DNA of 64,000 bases from Inhella inkyongensis (GCF_005952805.1 NZ_CP040709.1:1178001-1242000); one strand, 5' to 3'; positions 27,371 to 36,179 are shown, counted from the first letter of the stretch. Numbers and translations: made by a program. Notes: generated by a model from the letters alone, not told the origin.

Positions 27371-27377
27371 ATCCGCC
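27351..27377 (-). repeat. IS30 right inverted repeat
   Basis: Inverted copy of 25926-25952 with one mismatch; the transposase TGA (27368-27370) lies within it. Confidence 0.9.
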
Positions 27378-27986
27378 TTGCGAACCCCTGTCGGAGTGGT
27401 GCACCAACCCATCCTCCTGGCCGGGCTTACGGTCGTACAGCGACTGCTCCAGCGCATCGAGCACGAACTCGGTGTGCATCGAACTGCTCTGGCGCCAGCC
27501 CACGATGCGACGGCTGAACACGTCCACCACGAAGGCCACATAGACCCAGCCCTGCCAGGTGGAAACGTAGGTGAAATCCGAGACCCAGGGCTGATTGGGC
27601 CGCTGGGCCTTGAATTGCCGATTGACCCGGTCCTGCGGACATGGCGCCTTGGGGTCGGGCACGGTGGTGCGCTGGCGTTTGCTCCGGCGTGCGCCCTGTA
27701 GGCCTTGCAGACCCATGAGCTGTTCGACGGTGCAGCGCGCCACCGTCTGGCCTTCGCGATTGAGTTGGCGCCAGACCTTGTCGGCACCATACACCAGCAA
27801 ATTGCTCTGCCAAACGCGCTTGATCTCGGGCGCCAAGGCAGCATCGCGCTGGGCGCGCGTAGAGCGCATGGCTGGATTGCGCTGGCGCGCCGCGTGGCGC
27901 CGGTATGCCGCTGGGGCAATCTGCAGGGTGCGGCAGATCGACTCGACCCCCAGGGCGTGGCGATGCCGGTCGACGAAGTCCCTCAA
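27378..27986 (-). pseudogene. IS3 transposase orfB, N-terminal fragment
   Basis: Reads [27 protein letters not shown], then the rve integrase start QPWVSDFTYVSTWQGWVYVA (first catalytic Asp), VDVFSRRIVGW, and ends at LVHHSDRGSQ (second Asp), where the IS30 element begins. The frame is -1 relative to orfA; orfB can start at a TTG at 27986 or be made by frameshifting near the T6 run at 28019-28024. The third catalytic residue (Glu) is lost, so the transposase is dead. Confidence 0.88.
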
Positions 27987-28306
27987 GACTTGATGCGGCG
28001 GTCGAGCTCCGCCTGGGCAAAAAACGTGCTGGCCAGCTTCAAGATCTCGTTGGCCTTGCGCAGTTCGCGCACCTCGCGCTCCAACTCCTTGATGCGCTGG
28101 ACCTCGGTCGTTGAGACGCCCGTGCGCTGGCCGGCGTCGAGCTCATGCTGCTGCACCCACTTGAGCAGGGTCTGGGGCACGCAGCCGATCTTGCCGGCGA
28201 TGGATTCGACGGCTGCCCGCTGGGACGGGTACTCGGCGCGGTGCTCGAACACCATGCGCACGGCGCGCTCCCGAACCTCGGGCGAAAACTTCGGTGACTT
28301 CCTCAT
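27983..28306 (-). CDS. IS3-family OrfA (helix-turn-helix subunit)
   Basis: 107 residues starting [22 protein letters not shown], the standard IS3 OrfA start, with an HTH of the HTH_Tnp_1 type. A leucine-zipper-like segment [20 protein letters not shown] precedes the stop. It overlaps orfB by 4 bp in the -1 frame, as in other IS3 elements making an OrfAB fusion. Intact, but without a working OrfB it can only act as a DNA-binding protein. Confidence 0.93.
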   Translation of the reverse strand: MRKSPKFSPEVRERAVRMVFEHRAEYPSQRAAVESIAGKIGCVPQTLLKWVQQHELDAGQRTGVSTTEVQRIKELEREVRELRKANEILKLASTFFAQAELDRRIKS

Positions 28307-28333
28307 GATGGCTCCATGTTCTCAAACGAAGGA

Positions 28334-28359
28334 GCCTCCTCAAAACCCGGGGCGGTTCA
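28334..28359 (-). repeat. IS3 terminal inverted repeat (right in window)
   Basis: Mirror of 25739-25764; ends GGGGCGGTTCA at 28359, 53 bp upstream of orfA's start on the minus strand. Confidence 0.85.
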
Positions 28360-28400
28360 AAAGAGCCGAAGGCTACAATCAAAGTGGTTCCCATTAAGCC

Positions 28401-28425
28401 AGCCGCCGTTCAGGCGGCTTGTTTT
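28401..28425 (+). terminator. Hairpin plus T-run in the leader of the Wza-like gene
   Basis: AGCCGCC (28401-28407), loop GTTCA, GGCGGCT (28413-28419), then TGTTTTT. It has the form of an intrinsic terminator on the plus strand and lies 31 bp before the ATG at 28456. A TACAAT box at 28373-28378 could be a -10 element placing this hairpin in the transcribed leader, as an attenuator. Alternatively it ends a gene removed when the IS3 element arrived. Confidence 0.5.
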
Positions 28426-28455
28426 TGGGCTTGTCCTGTTCTTCTGTACGAATTC

Positions 28456-30414
28456 ATGGTTAGTCCTCTAAGTTCTGGCCTTCCTACTCTTCGCTCAATA
28501 CTGGGCGCGGGCCTGCTCTTGCTGGTCCAAGCCGGAAGCGTCTGGGCCGAAGGCGAAGCTGTGATTCCCAATGGCGCCGGTTTGGGGCCAGTGAGATTGC
28601 AGCAGTCGCCCAGCAAGCCTCGAGTCTTGGGGCCTCTGGTGGAGTCGCCCGACTCTTTGACCGCATCTTCGCAGACACTCGATATACGCTCTGACTTGAA
28701 CTCGTCTCGCGTCGCGCGTCACAAATTGGATGACTACAAGCCGAGTGAGTTCGAGTTGATGGCCTCCCGTTTGGCTAAAGCTGGCTTGCCTGAGTCCTTA
28801 CCAGGATTTCCGGGGGCTGAGGAGCGCATACCTGCGGTGCGGCGTTTTGGTTTTTCTTTGCTTTGGAAGGGCGTCAGCGGTGAGTCAATAACCGACGATG
28901 TTGACGTGCCGGAGGACTATGTACTTGGGCCGGGTGACGAAGTGCTGCTCGACCTCTGGGGAAGTGTGGAGGCTAGCCTGCGCCTGCGTGTATCTCGAGG
29001 TGGCAGTATTGCGGTGCCTCGTGTTGGTACGATTCAAGTGGCCGGTATGCGCTTCTCTGAGCTACCGGATCAGATTCGGCAGCGTGTTGCCAGGACGTTT
29101 AAGCAATTTGGCCTTGCGGTGTCTATGGGCGAGTTGCGCACTATTCGCGTTACGGTGACCGGCCAAGTGGCGCGTCCAGGAGAGCATCGAGTTTCCAGTC
29201 TGGCAAGTCTGACTCAAGTGCTCGCGAGCGCTGGTGGCCCGACTGCCGTGGGCAGCATGCGACAGATCCTGCTTCGCCGCGGAGGCAAAGAAGCTGGCAA
29301 GTTTGACCTTTATGACTGGTTGCTCAAGGGCCAAGTCTGCACTGACTGTCGCATCCGAAGTGGCGATGTTGTGCATGTTCCGGCTGTCGGTGCTCAGGTG
29401 GCTGTGATTGGCAGTGTGAATCACGCGGCAGTCTTCGAGCTCAAGGGTGAAGAGGCGGTCGAAGATCTGTTGGAGATGGCTGGCGGCCTGTCTGCAGTTG
29501 CCGATCGCAGCTCGGCGACGGTGCTATCCCTGGGTATGGCTCAGCCAGTGCGCGCGCTTGATTTGGAGCGCGATCGGCGAAAGGTCTTGCGCTCTGGCGA
29601 AGTACTGCGCGTGAGTAGCTTGGCCGACCTTAGTCGCCCCGGTTTCTCGCAGCTTAAGAGGGTCCGTGTCGAGGGCGAGGTCAAGCGCCCGGGGGACTAT
29701 GTGCTGCCAGCCGGAGCCACGCTTAATGATGCTATGGCCGCGGCCGGTGGCCCCAGCGGAGAGGCCTTCATTTATGGTGCTGAGCTTCGCCGTGAAACGG
29801 CGCGCAAGCGGCAGATCGAGAACTTGGACAAGGTTCTGCGAGAGCTCGAGACTGAGCTTACGCGTGCTGCTGTGAACCGCAAGGAGCTCGCAATGACGGC
29901 GACGACACAGGATGAAAGCCTGCGTGTCAGCCATTTGCGTCTGATTGAGCGTTTGCGCCAAGCGCAGCCGACGGGGCGTGTCGTTCTCCAAACCGACCCC
30001 GAAGCGACGGGACTTCCCGCCATGCCGCTGGAAGATGGCGACCGGCTGATCGTGCCTTCGCGCGTGCAGCCAGTGAACGTTTACGGTAGCGTTTTTGGGG
30101 GAGGTAGCTATCAGTACACCGATAAGCAGACTCTTGGGCACTTCCTGCGCATGGCTGGAGGGGCGACTCGTGGCGCTGACTCGGGCAGTATGTTTGTATT
30201 GCGGGCCGATGGTTCGATCGTGGGTAAGCGAAAAGGCGGTTCTTGGTGGTCTTCGCGACCAGCTTTTGAGCAGATTGCGGCTTTGCCAGGCGACACGATT
30301 TTTGTTCCTGAGGAGATGGACAAGGTCCGCTTGACCCAGGAGCTTAAGGACTGGGCGCAGATCTTGTCGCAGTTTGGCCTGGGTGCTGTGGCCTTAAAGA
30401 ACCTGACCCAGTGA
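28456..30414 (+). CDS. Wza-like outer-membrane polysaccharide export protein (SLBB domains)
   Basis: 652 residues from the ATG at 28456, giving a signal peptide that ends near VWAEGEA. After a linker comes the polysaccharide export domain (DYVLGPGDEVLLDLWG, about residues 150-240), then repeated SLBB domains with the typical VTVTGQVARPGEHRV, VRVEGEVKRPGDYVL and VNVYGSVFGGGSYQY starts, split by a predicted coiled coil around 460-500. The C-terminal helix probably spans the outer membrane. It forms the export channel for the polymer made by this cluster and overlaps the Wzz-like gene by 4 bp. Confidence 0.9.
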   Translation: MVSPLSSGLPTLRSILGAGLLLLVQAGSVWAEGEAVIPNGAGLGPVRLQQSPSKPRVLGPLVESPDSLTASSQTLDIRSDLNSSRVARHKLDDYKPSEFELMASRLAKAGLPESLPGFPGAEERIPAVRRFGFSLLWKGVSGESITDDVDVPEDYVLGPGDEVLLDLWGSVEASLRLRVSRGGSIAVPRVGTIQVAGMRFSELPDQIRQRVARTFKQFGLAVSMGELRTIRVTVTGQVARPGEHRVSSLASLTQVLASAGGPTAVGSMRQILLRRGGKEAGKFDLYDWLLKGQVCTDCRIRSGDVVHVPAVGAQVAVIGSVNHAAVFELKGEEAVEDLLEMAGGLSAVADRSSATVLSLGMAQPVRALDLERDRRKVLRSGEVLRVSSLADLSRPGFSQLKRVRVEGEVKRPGDYVLPAGATLNDAMAAAGGPSGEAFIYGAELRRETARKRQIENLDKVLRELETELTRAAVNRKELAMTATTQDESLRVSHLRLIERLRQAQPTGRVVLQTDPEATGLPAMPLEDGDRLIVPSRVQPVNVYGSVFGGGSYQYTDKQTLGHFLRMAGGATRGADSGSMFVLRADGSIVGKRKGGSWWSSRPAFEQIAALPGDTIFVPEEMDKVRLTQELKDWAQILSQFGLGAVALKNLTQ

Positions 30415-31556
30415 GCATGAGCGAAATACAGACGAATGGCAGCCAGGAATTGGGCACCCTGGACTATGTGTTGGAGTTGGCGCGCCACTCCAGGCTGATC
30501 GTGCTCGGAGGTCTGCTCGCAGGCGTGCTGGCAGTTGCTGGGTCATTCTTGGTCAAGCCCACCTTCACGAGTCGGGCTGTGGTTCTGCCGCCAGTTCAGC
30601 CGCAATCAGGTGCAGGAGCGGCGTTGGCCTCTCTAGGGGCTTTGGCTGGCCTGCCAAGCTCTAGTGGACGGGGCCCCGATCAGTTCGTATCGTTGCTATT
30701 GAGTGCAAATGTCGCCGATCGCATGATTGAGCGATTCGACCTCATGCAGGTGTACGACAGTGAGCTGCGTATTGTGGCTCGCGAAGAATTCTGGCGAAAC
30801 TTGCGCGTCATCATCGGTCGGCGTGACGGTCTGATCGTGATTGAGGTCGATGACAAGGAGCCATCACGCGCTGCCGCAATGGCGGAGGGCATGGTGGACG
30901 AGTTCCGCCGCGTTTCCAACGAGCTCGCAATTTCTGAGGCGCAACAGCGACGGAAGTTCTTTGAGGTGCGGCGCGCAGAGGCTGCAGAACGACTGCAGGC
31001 TGCTCAGGAGGTCTTGCAGAGGGTCGGTTTCGCTGCAGGCAGTCTTAAGGCTGAACCAAAGGCTGCAGCCGAAAACTATGCCCGCTTACGCGCTGAAACC
31101 ACGGCTGCTGAAATCCGAGTGAAGATGCTCTTGAGTACCATGACAGAGCAGGCTCCTGAGGTTCAACAACAGTTGGGAGCCCTGGCAGCGTTGCGCGTCA
31201 GGCTCCAACAGCTTGAAAGGGTCGGACCTAAGGAGGAGAGCGGAGACTACATCACGAGATTTCGTGAGTACAAGTACCAAGAAGCCCTTCTGGAGCAGTT
31301 CTCGCGGCAATACGAGTTGGCGCGAGTCGACGAGGGGCGCGAAGGCGGATTGTTGCAAGTTGTCGATGCACCTCAGGTTCCCGAGAGGAAGTCCAGGCCC
31401 AAGCGCGCCATGGTCGGCATAAGTGTGAGCTTGGGAGTTGGATTGCTGCTGACGCTGTGGGTGATTGTGCGTTTCCAATTGAGATGCGGACAACGGAGCG
31501 ACAGGCGGCAACAACTACTTAGGCAGATTTGGCCCGCCCTGCGTGGCCACCGCTAG
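30411..31556 (+). CDS. Wzz-like chain-length determinant / polysaccharide co-polymerase
   Basis: 381 residues. The GTG at 30411 overlaps the preceding TGA; an ATG two codons later is possible. The Wzz domain is bracketed by two membrane helices (about 30-50, ending in the proline-rich stretch VLPPVQPQSG, and about 337-360), with a long periplasmic coiled coil between. A PxxPxxKxxP-type segment VPERKSRPKRAM precedes the second helix. No tyrosine-kinase domain follows, so it resembles Wzz/PCP-1 rather than BY-kinase fusions. It sets polymer length with Wzy. Confidence 0.87.
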   Translation: MSMSEIQTNGSQELGTLDYVLELARHSRLIVLGGLLAGVLAVAGSFLVKPTFTSRAVVLPPVQPQSGAGAALASLGALAGLPSSSGRGPDQFVSLLLSANVADRMIERFDLMQVYDSELRIVAREEFWRNLRVIIGRRDGLIVIEVDDKEPSRAAAMAEGMVDEFRRVSNELAISEAQQRRKFFEVRRAEAAERLQAAQEVLQRVGFAAGSLKAEPKAAAENYARLRAETTAAEIRVKMLLSTMTEQAPEVQQQLGALAALRVRLQQLERVGPKEESGDYITRFREYKYQEALLEQFSRQYELARVDEGREGGLLQVVDAPQVPERKSRPKRAMVGISVSLGVGLLLTLWVIVRFQLRCGQRSDRRQQLLRQIWPALRGHR

Positions 31557-31568
31557 GGGCCGTCAATC

Positions 31569-32681
31569 GTGTCTGAAATTATTACGGCGGCAGTCTTTGG
31601 GCTATTGACTGCCGCTCTGGTGGCTCTGCTCATCGTGCGTTCGGCGCGCATACATGCTTGGTGGTCAGCCGACTCGGATCTCAGCGGCCCCCAGAAGTTC
31701 CACGCTCGGCCCGTCCCCAGGGTTGGTGGGGTGGCGCTCTGCGTAGGATTTACGCTGGCTATTGTCTGGTGGGCCTTGCGGCATCCTGAACATAGTGGTT
31801 TCGTGGGTACTTTGTACCTGTGCGCGCTTCCAGCCTTCATCGCCGGCCTGTGGGAAGACTTGACCAAGAGTGTCAGCCCTTTGCAGCGCATGCTGGCTCT
31901 GCTGTTAGGCGCACTGCTGGCGGCAATCTGGTTGGGTGCGCGAATTACGCGCACCGACATCCCTTTGCTCGACCCACTGACTGCGAGCACAGGCGGCGCA
32001 GTCTTTCTGGCCTTGTTTGTGGTCGCTGGGGTCACTAACTCGATCAACATCATCGATGGGTTCAACGGTCTAGCCTCAATGTGTTGTGTGATCATGCTTT
32101 CTGGCCTGGGGTTGGTGGCCTTTGTGGTCGGCGATTCGGTAATTGCAATCTGTAGTTTGCTGATGGTTGCTGCGACCCTTGGCTTGTTCTTGGTGAACTT
32201 CCCCTTGGGCCTGATTTTTCTGGGTGATGGCGGAGCGTATTTCTTAGGATTTATGCTCGCCGAACTTGGCATTCTTTTGGTCGCGAGCCAACCCGAGGTC
32301 TCTCCTCTGTTCCCTTTGGTTCTGTGCGCCTATCCGATCGTTGAGACAGTGTTCTCGATGTACCGGCGCAAGGTTTTGCGGGGTCGGCCGATGGACAAGC
32401 CGGATGGTGTTCATCTGCATAGCCTGATCTACCGGCGCCTGATCAGGTGGGCAGTTGGTAGTCGCGATGCACGCGAGTTGGTGCGTCGCAATTCACTGAC
32501 TGCGCCATATCTGTGGGTGGCCTGTGCCTTGGCTGCGGTGCCGGCGGTGATCTGGTGGAATAGCAGTCGTGCCCTCTCCATCGTGCTGCTTGTCTATGTA
32601 CTGACATATGTGAGTCTGTATTGGCGCATCGTGCGCTTTCGCACTCCGCGCTGGCTGGTGCGGCGCGGATCCCACGCCTGA
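31569..32681 (+). CDS. WecA/MraY-like undecaprenyl-phosphate sugar-1-phosphate transferase
   Basis: 370 residues from a GTG at 31569, 12 bp after wzz. About ten helices with family motifs: KFHARPVPRVGGVAL, the catalytic INIIDGFNGLA (Asp pair region), FLGDGGAYFLGF and the His-rich loop DGVHLHSLIYRR. This family moves a sugar-1-phosphate from UDP (usually GlcNAc) to undecaprenyl phosphate, so it likely starts repeat-unit synthesis for this cluster. Last gene of the wza-wzz-wecA-like operon. Confidence 0.88.
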   Translation: MSEIITAAVFGLLTAALVALLIVRSARIHAWWSADSDLSGPQKFHARPVPRVGGVALCVGFTLAIVWWALRHPEHSGFVGTLYLCALPAFIAGLWEDLTKSVSPLQRMLALLLGALLAAIWLGARITRTDIPLLDPLTASTGGAVFLALFVVAGVTNSINIIDGFNGLASMCCVIMLSGLGLVAFVVGDSVIAICSLLMVAATLGLFLVNFPLGLIFLGDGGAYFLGFMLAELGILLVASQPEVSPLFPLVLCAYPIVETVFSMYRRKVLRGRPMDKPDGVHLHSLIYRRLIRWAVGSRDARELVRRNSLTAPYLWVACALAAVPAVIWWNSSRALSIVLLVYVLTYVSLYWRIVRFRTPRWLVRRGSHA

Positions 32682-32719
32682 AACCGGCTGATTTGCCGAA
32701 GCGGCGACAATCGCCGCCT

Positions 32720-34228
32720 ATGACCCAAGAAGCAACCCCGGCGCCTCAGCGCTTTGACACGCTGCCGCTGGACCCCAAACTGCTCCGCGCAGTCAGCGAT
32801 TCCGGCTATACGGCGATGACGCCGATTCAGGCCAAGGCCATCCCCATCGTGCTGGACGGCCGCGATGTGATGGGCGCGGCGCAGACCGGTACCGGCAAGA
32901 CTGCCGCCTTTTCTATTCCGCTGCTGCAACGCATGCTCAAGCATGAGAACAGCAGCATGTCACCGGCACGGCACCCTGTGCGTGCGGTGGTGCTGGCCCC
33001 CACTCGGGAACTGGCTGACCAAGTGGCGCAAAACGTGTTGGCCTATGCCAAGCACACCAATCTGCGCGTAGCCTGCGTGTTTGGTGGCGTTGACATCAAG
33101 CCCCAGGCGCTGCAATTGCGCGGCGGGGTGGAGGTGTTGATCGCCACGCCCGGCCGCCTGCTGGATCACATCGAGGGCAAGAATTGCGCGCTGCATCAGG
33201 TCGAGTACGTGGTGCTCGATGAAGCCGACCGCATGCTGGACATCGGCTTCTTGCCGGACCTGCAGCGCATCCTCAGCTACCTGCCCAAGACCCGTCAGAC
33301 CCTGCTGTTTTCGGCCACCTTCTCGCCCGAAATCAAGCGGTTGGCTTCGAGCTATCTGCAGAACCCCGAGTTGGTGGAAGTGGCCCGGCCGAATGCCACC
33401 TCGGCCAATGTGGAGCAGCGCTTCTACGGCGTGGGCGATGACAAGAAGCGCGCGCTGCTGCTGCAGCTTTGGCGCGAGCGTGGTGCCAAGCAGGCCATCG
33501 TGTTCATGAACAGCAAGCTCGGCGCGGCGCGCCTGACGCGTGCGCTTGAGCGTGAGGGCATCAAGGCCAGTGCGCTGCATGGCGACAAGAGCCAGGACGA
33601 GCGCCTGAAGACGCTGGCGGCGTTCAAGGCGGGCGAAGTGGACTTGCTGATCGCTACCGATGTGGCGGGTCGCGGACTGGATATCGCCGAACTGCCCCTG
33701 GTGTTTAACTTCGACGTGCCTTTCAACGCCGAGGACTATGTGCACCGCATTGGCCGTACGGGTCGCGCGGGCGCATTGGGTGTGGCCATCACCTTTGTGT
33801 CGCCGACCGATGCGCGCCTGGTGGCGGACATCGAGAAGTTGATCAAGCGCAAGATGGACCTGGAGACCGTGGCCGTTGCGGACGAAGAGCGTGAGCGCCG
33901 TCCTGCCCGTGGAGACTGGGGAGATCGTGCGGAACGATCTGAGCGTCCAGAGCGTCGCGAGCGCTTCGAGCGCAGCGATGTCGGCCGTTCGGAATACCGC
34001 CCCGCCCCGCGTCGAGCGCCGGCCGATCCGTTCTTCGACAAGCCTTACGAGCCCAGCGCGCCGGTTGAGCCGCCGGCCTGGGAGCGCGCGGCAGCCACGG
34101 CGGCCAAACCGGCGGGTCCGTCGCGCTACATCAAGCCCAAGCGCCAGATGGCCGCTTTGTTTGCGCCTCGCGTGGTGGCGGCGGATCAGCCTTTGGAGTC
34201 CGCCAGCCAGGAGAACATTGCGGGTTGA
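32720..34228 (+). CDS. rhlE: DEAD-box ATP-dependent RNA helicase RhlE
   Basis: 502 residues from the ATG at 32720; the longer ORF would overlap the preceding gene. It has the Q motif GYTAMTPIQAKAIP, motif I AQTGTGKT (about 53-60), PTRELA, TPGRLLDH, the DEAD box VLDEADRML (near 165), SAT in FSATFSPEI, DVAGRGLDI and HRIGRTGRAG. A basic/acidic low-complexity C-tail rich in Arg-Glu-Arg repeats (about 385-470) fits RhlE proteins that remodel RNA in ribosome assembly and decay. Its 3' end overlaps the convergent methyltransferase by 43 bp. Confidence 0.93.
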   Translation: MTQEATPAPQRFDTLPLDPKLLRAVSDSGYTAMTPIQAKAIPIVLDGRDVMGAAQTGTGKTAAFSIPLLQRMLKHENSSMSPARHPVRAVVLAPTRELADQVAQNVLAYAKHTNLRVACVFGGVDIKPQALQLRGGVEVLIATPGRLLDHIEGKNCALHQVEYVVLDEADRMLDIGFLPDLQRILSYLPKTRQTLLFSATFSPEIKRLASSYLQNPELVEVARPNATSANVEQRFYGVGDDKKRALLLQLWRERGAKQAIVFMNSKLGAARLTRALEREGIKASALHGDKSQDERLKTLAAFKAGEVDLLIATDVAGRGLDIAELPLVFNFDVPFNAEDYVHRIGRTGRAGALGVAITFVSPTDARLVADIEKLIKRKMDLETVAVADEERERRPARGDWGDRAERSERPERRERFERSDVGRSEYRPAPRRAPADPFFDKPYEPSAPVEPPAWERAAATAAKPAGPSRYIKPKRQMAALFAPRVVAADQPLESASQENIAG

Positions 34229-34962
34229 TCGTTGGGCAATCGGCTGGGCTGGCGGCGCCAGTCCGCCACTTTGGCAGTTCGGGTCCAGGCCTTCGGCGTG
34301 CACAAGGAAGTACTGACTGAGAGCAGGGTGCCGGGTTGCAGCGATTGCAACAACGCATCCAGCAGGGCTGGGTTGCGATACGGCGTCTCAATCGCCAACT
34401 GAGTCTGGCCTTCGCGGCGCGAGCGCTGCTCCAGCTCACGGATGCGCACTTGACGGCTTGCGGGCTCCACCGGCAGATAACCAATGAAGGCAAAGCACTG
34501 GCCTTGCAGTCCGCTGGCGGCCAGGGCCAGCACCAAACTGCTGGAGCCGGGCAAGGTGACGACCTCGATGCCCTGTGAATGCGCCAGGGCGACCAAGGCG
34601 CTGCCCGGGTCGGCCACCGCGGGCAGGCCTGCCTCGGAGAGCAGCCCGATGTCCATGCCTTCGTGCGCCGGTTGGAGCAGCGGTCCATGGGTCGATGCTG
34701 TACTCTCTGCTTCGGGTCGGCCTTTGGCGGGGCGTGGCAGCTCTTGAATGCTCAGCGCCTGCAGCGGCTGTGTCAGCGGAAATACGGCATCCACTCTCTT
34801 GAGAAAGGCGCGTGCCGTCTTGGCGTTTTCAACCACCCAGTGCGTGAGTTGCGCCGCCCGGTGCAGGGTGTGCCGGGGCAGCACATCATCCAGTGCGGCC
34901 AGCTCCGTGGCGACACCGAAATCCAGGGTGTTGGGTACCAGGTAGAGGCGGCCCTTGCTCAT
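34186..34962 (-). CDS. RsmI/YraL-like tetrapyrrole-methylase-fold SAM methyltransferase
   Basis: 258 residues starting MSKGRLYLVPNTLDFG. The TP_methylase fold shows in EGMDIGLLSEAGLPAVADPGS and VVTLPGSSSLVLALAASGL, and a late QLAIETPYRN segment matches RsmI-type enzymes. RsmI methylates the ribose of C1402 in 16S rRNA; this shorter paralogue, commonly next to maf in Burkholderiales, has no proven substrate. It overlaps maf by 4 bp. Confidence 0.85.
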   Translation of the reverse strand: MSKGRLYLVPNTLDFGVATELAALDDVLPRHTLHRAAQLTHWVVENAKTARAFLKRVDAVFPLTQPLQALSIQELPRPAKGRPEAESTASTHGPLLQPAHEGMDIGLLSEAGLPAVADPGSALVALAHSQGIEVVTLPGSSSLVLALAASGLQGQCFAFIGYLPVEPASRQVRIRELEQRSRREGQTQLAIETPYRNPALLDALLQSLQPGTLLSVSTSLCTPKAWTRTAKVADWRRQPSRLPNDQPAMFSWLADSKG

Positions 34963-35552
34963 GCTGCCAAGGGGTCCAGCCCCGCCTCGCGCAATATCCG
35001 ACCCAGCGCGATCAGGGGCAGGCCGATCAGTGCGGTGGGGTCGTCGGACTCGATGGACTCCAGCAGGCTGATGCCCAGACCCTCACTCTTGGCGCTGCCA
35101 GCGCAGTCAATGGCGGGCTCAAGAGCCAGATAGCGCGCGATTTGCGCGGCACTCAGCGTTCGAAAGCGAACTTTGACCGGAACGACGATGCTGCGCTGCC
35201 AGCCGTCGGCTGCACGCACCAGGGCCAGGCCGGTTTGGAACACCACAGTGCGGCCACTCAGTCGTTCCAGTTGGGCTTGCGCACGCGCCAGATCGCCGGG
35301 CTTGCCGATCGGCTCCCCTTCCAAATCGGCGACCTGATCGGCGCCAATGACCCAGGCTTGCGGCGATTGCCGAGCCACGGCCAGCGCCTTGGCCAGCGAC
35401 AAGCGCTCGGCCAACTGCGCTGGTTGCTCGCCGGTCCGCGGGGTTTCATCGGTTTCGGGGGCCTGCACCGTGAAGGGCAGGTGCAGGCGCTCCAGCAATT
35501 CACGCCGATAGCGCGAGGTGGAGGCCAGGATCAGATGGGAGGCAGCATGCAT
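34959..35552 (-). CDS. maf: Maf-family nucleotide pyrophosphatase (YceF-like)
   Basis: 197 residues from the ATG at 35552, giving MHAASHLILASTSRYRRELLERL; a start at 35585 is possible but would overlap the divergent gene. Conserved Maf motifs are ASTSRYRR, APETDETP, VIGADQV and CAGSAKSEGLG. Maf/YceF enzymes hydrolyse non-canonical nucleoside triphosphates such as m7GTP. Divergent from yceD with only 31 bp between starts, so both promoters must overlap neighbouring coding DNA. Confidence 0.9.
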   Translation of the reverse strand: MHAASHLILASTSRYRRELLERLHLPFTVQAPETDETPRTGEQPAQLAERLSLAKALAVARQSPQAWVIGADQVADLEGEPIGKPGDLARAQAQLERLSGRTVVFQTGLALVRAADGWQRSIVVPVKVRFRTLSAAQIARYLALEPAIDCAGSAKSEGLGISLLESIESDDPTALIGLPLIALGRILREAGLDPLAA

Positions 35553-35583
35553 GGCGCCATTCTTCCATTCGTACACTGCCGCC

Positions 35584-36135
35584 ATGAAAGCCGAATTGAA
35601 CTGGAAGCCTGAGCGCTTGGATGTTGAGGCCTTTGCCAAGCAAGGTGCGCGTCTGGCAGGGGAGTGGCCGGCGTCTGAGTTGACGCGTTGGGTGGAGTCG
35701 AATTTGCCGGATCAGGCTTTGGTGCCCGTACAGTGGACGCTGACCGGCGAGTGGCGCAAGTCAGTGGGCGCTGCGCCCGAGGTTTGGCTGCATCTGGATG
35801 TGGGTGCCGCAGCGCGACTCTGTTGTCAGCGCTGCCTGCAGGCTTTTGAGCAGCAGATTCGTTTCGAGCGGGCTTTCCGCTTTGTGCGAGATGAGGCTAC
35901 GGCCCTGGAGTTGGACCCCGAGGCCGAGGAAGACTTGCTGGTGCTGAGCCGCAGCTTTGATGCGCGGGAGTTGGTTGAGGACGAACTGCTGCTGGCGCTC
36001 CCTATCGTGCCCATGCATGACGACTGCGAACCTCCGCCCATCCCGCAAGGCGAGCCCGAGCCAGAGCAGCAGGCCGAGGTCAAGCCCAATCCGTTTGCGG
36101 TGTTGGCAGCCTTGCGCGCCGAGCCAAAGAAATAG
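35584..36135 (+). CDS. yceD: DUF177 family protein YceD
   Basis: 183 residues from the ATG at 35584 (MKAELNWKPERLDVEAFAKQG). It has the DUF177 core with the conserved cysteine pair LCCQRCLQAF (about 79-88) and the acidic segment ending LLALPIVPMHDDC. The gene usually precedes rpmF, as here, and family members have been linked to 23S rRNA accumulation. Most likely co-transcribed with rpmF, though a promoter in the 176 bp gap is possible. Confidence 0.88.
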   Translation: MKAELNWKPERLDVEAFAKQGARLAGEWPASELTRWVESNLPDQALVPVQWTLTGEWRKSVGAAPEVWLHLDVGAAARLCCQRCLQAFEQQIRFERAFRFVRDEATALELDPEAEEDLLVLSRSFDARELVEDELLLALPIVPMHDDCEPPPIPQGEPEPEQQAEVKPNPFAVLAALRAEPKK

Positions 36136-36150
36136 ATTTGCGCTCCACTC

Positions 36151-36179
36151 TTTCGCGGACTCGAAAACTGTTCTAGAAT
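36151..36179 (+). promoter_or_regulatory. Possible sigma70 promoter upstream of rpmF
   Basis: TTTCGC (36151-36156), a 17 bp spacer and TAGAAT (36174-36179) upstream of rpmF, in a gap where a ribosomal-protein/fatty-acid operon promoter is expected. The -35 is weak. Confidence 0.35.

Larger units (their letters stand above)
25926..27377 (+). mobile_element. IS30-family insertion sequence
   Basis: 1452 bp bounded by 27 bp terminal inverted repeats (25926-25952 and 27351-27377) that differ at a single base. It contains one transposase gene whose stop lies in the right repeat. It is inserted in IS3 orfB. No short target duplication can be verified because the two flanks are not contiguous in a normal orfB: sequence between them is missing. 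The element looks complete and potentially active. Confidence 0.92.
25739..28359 (-). mobile_element. IS3-family insertion sequence, interrupted by an IS30-family element
   Basis: Terminal inverted repeats start at 25739 (TGAACCGCCCCGGGT...) and end at 28359 (its complement), identical over 15 bases and again over GGAGGC. Inside are orfA (27983-28306) and an orfB split in two by an IS30 element at 25926-27377. Without the IS30 insert the element is 1169 bp, about 150 bp shorter than expected, matching missing orfB codons. No 3 bp target duplication is obvious (GAG left, AAA right). It sits between wzx and the Wza-like gene. Confidence 0.9.

Noticed and set aside
32960..34303. 447-codon minus-strand frame
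   Set aside because: Antisense to rhlE, which has every DEAD-box motif.
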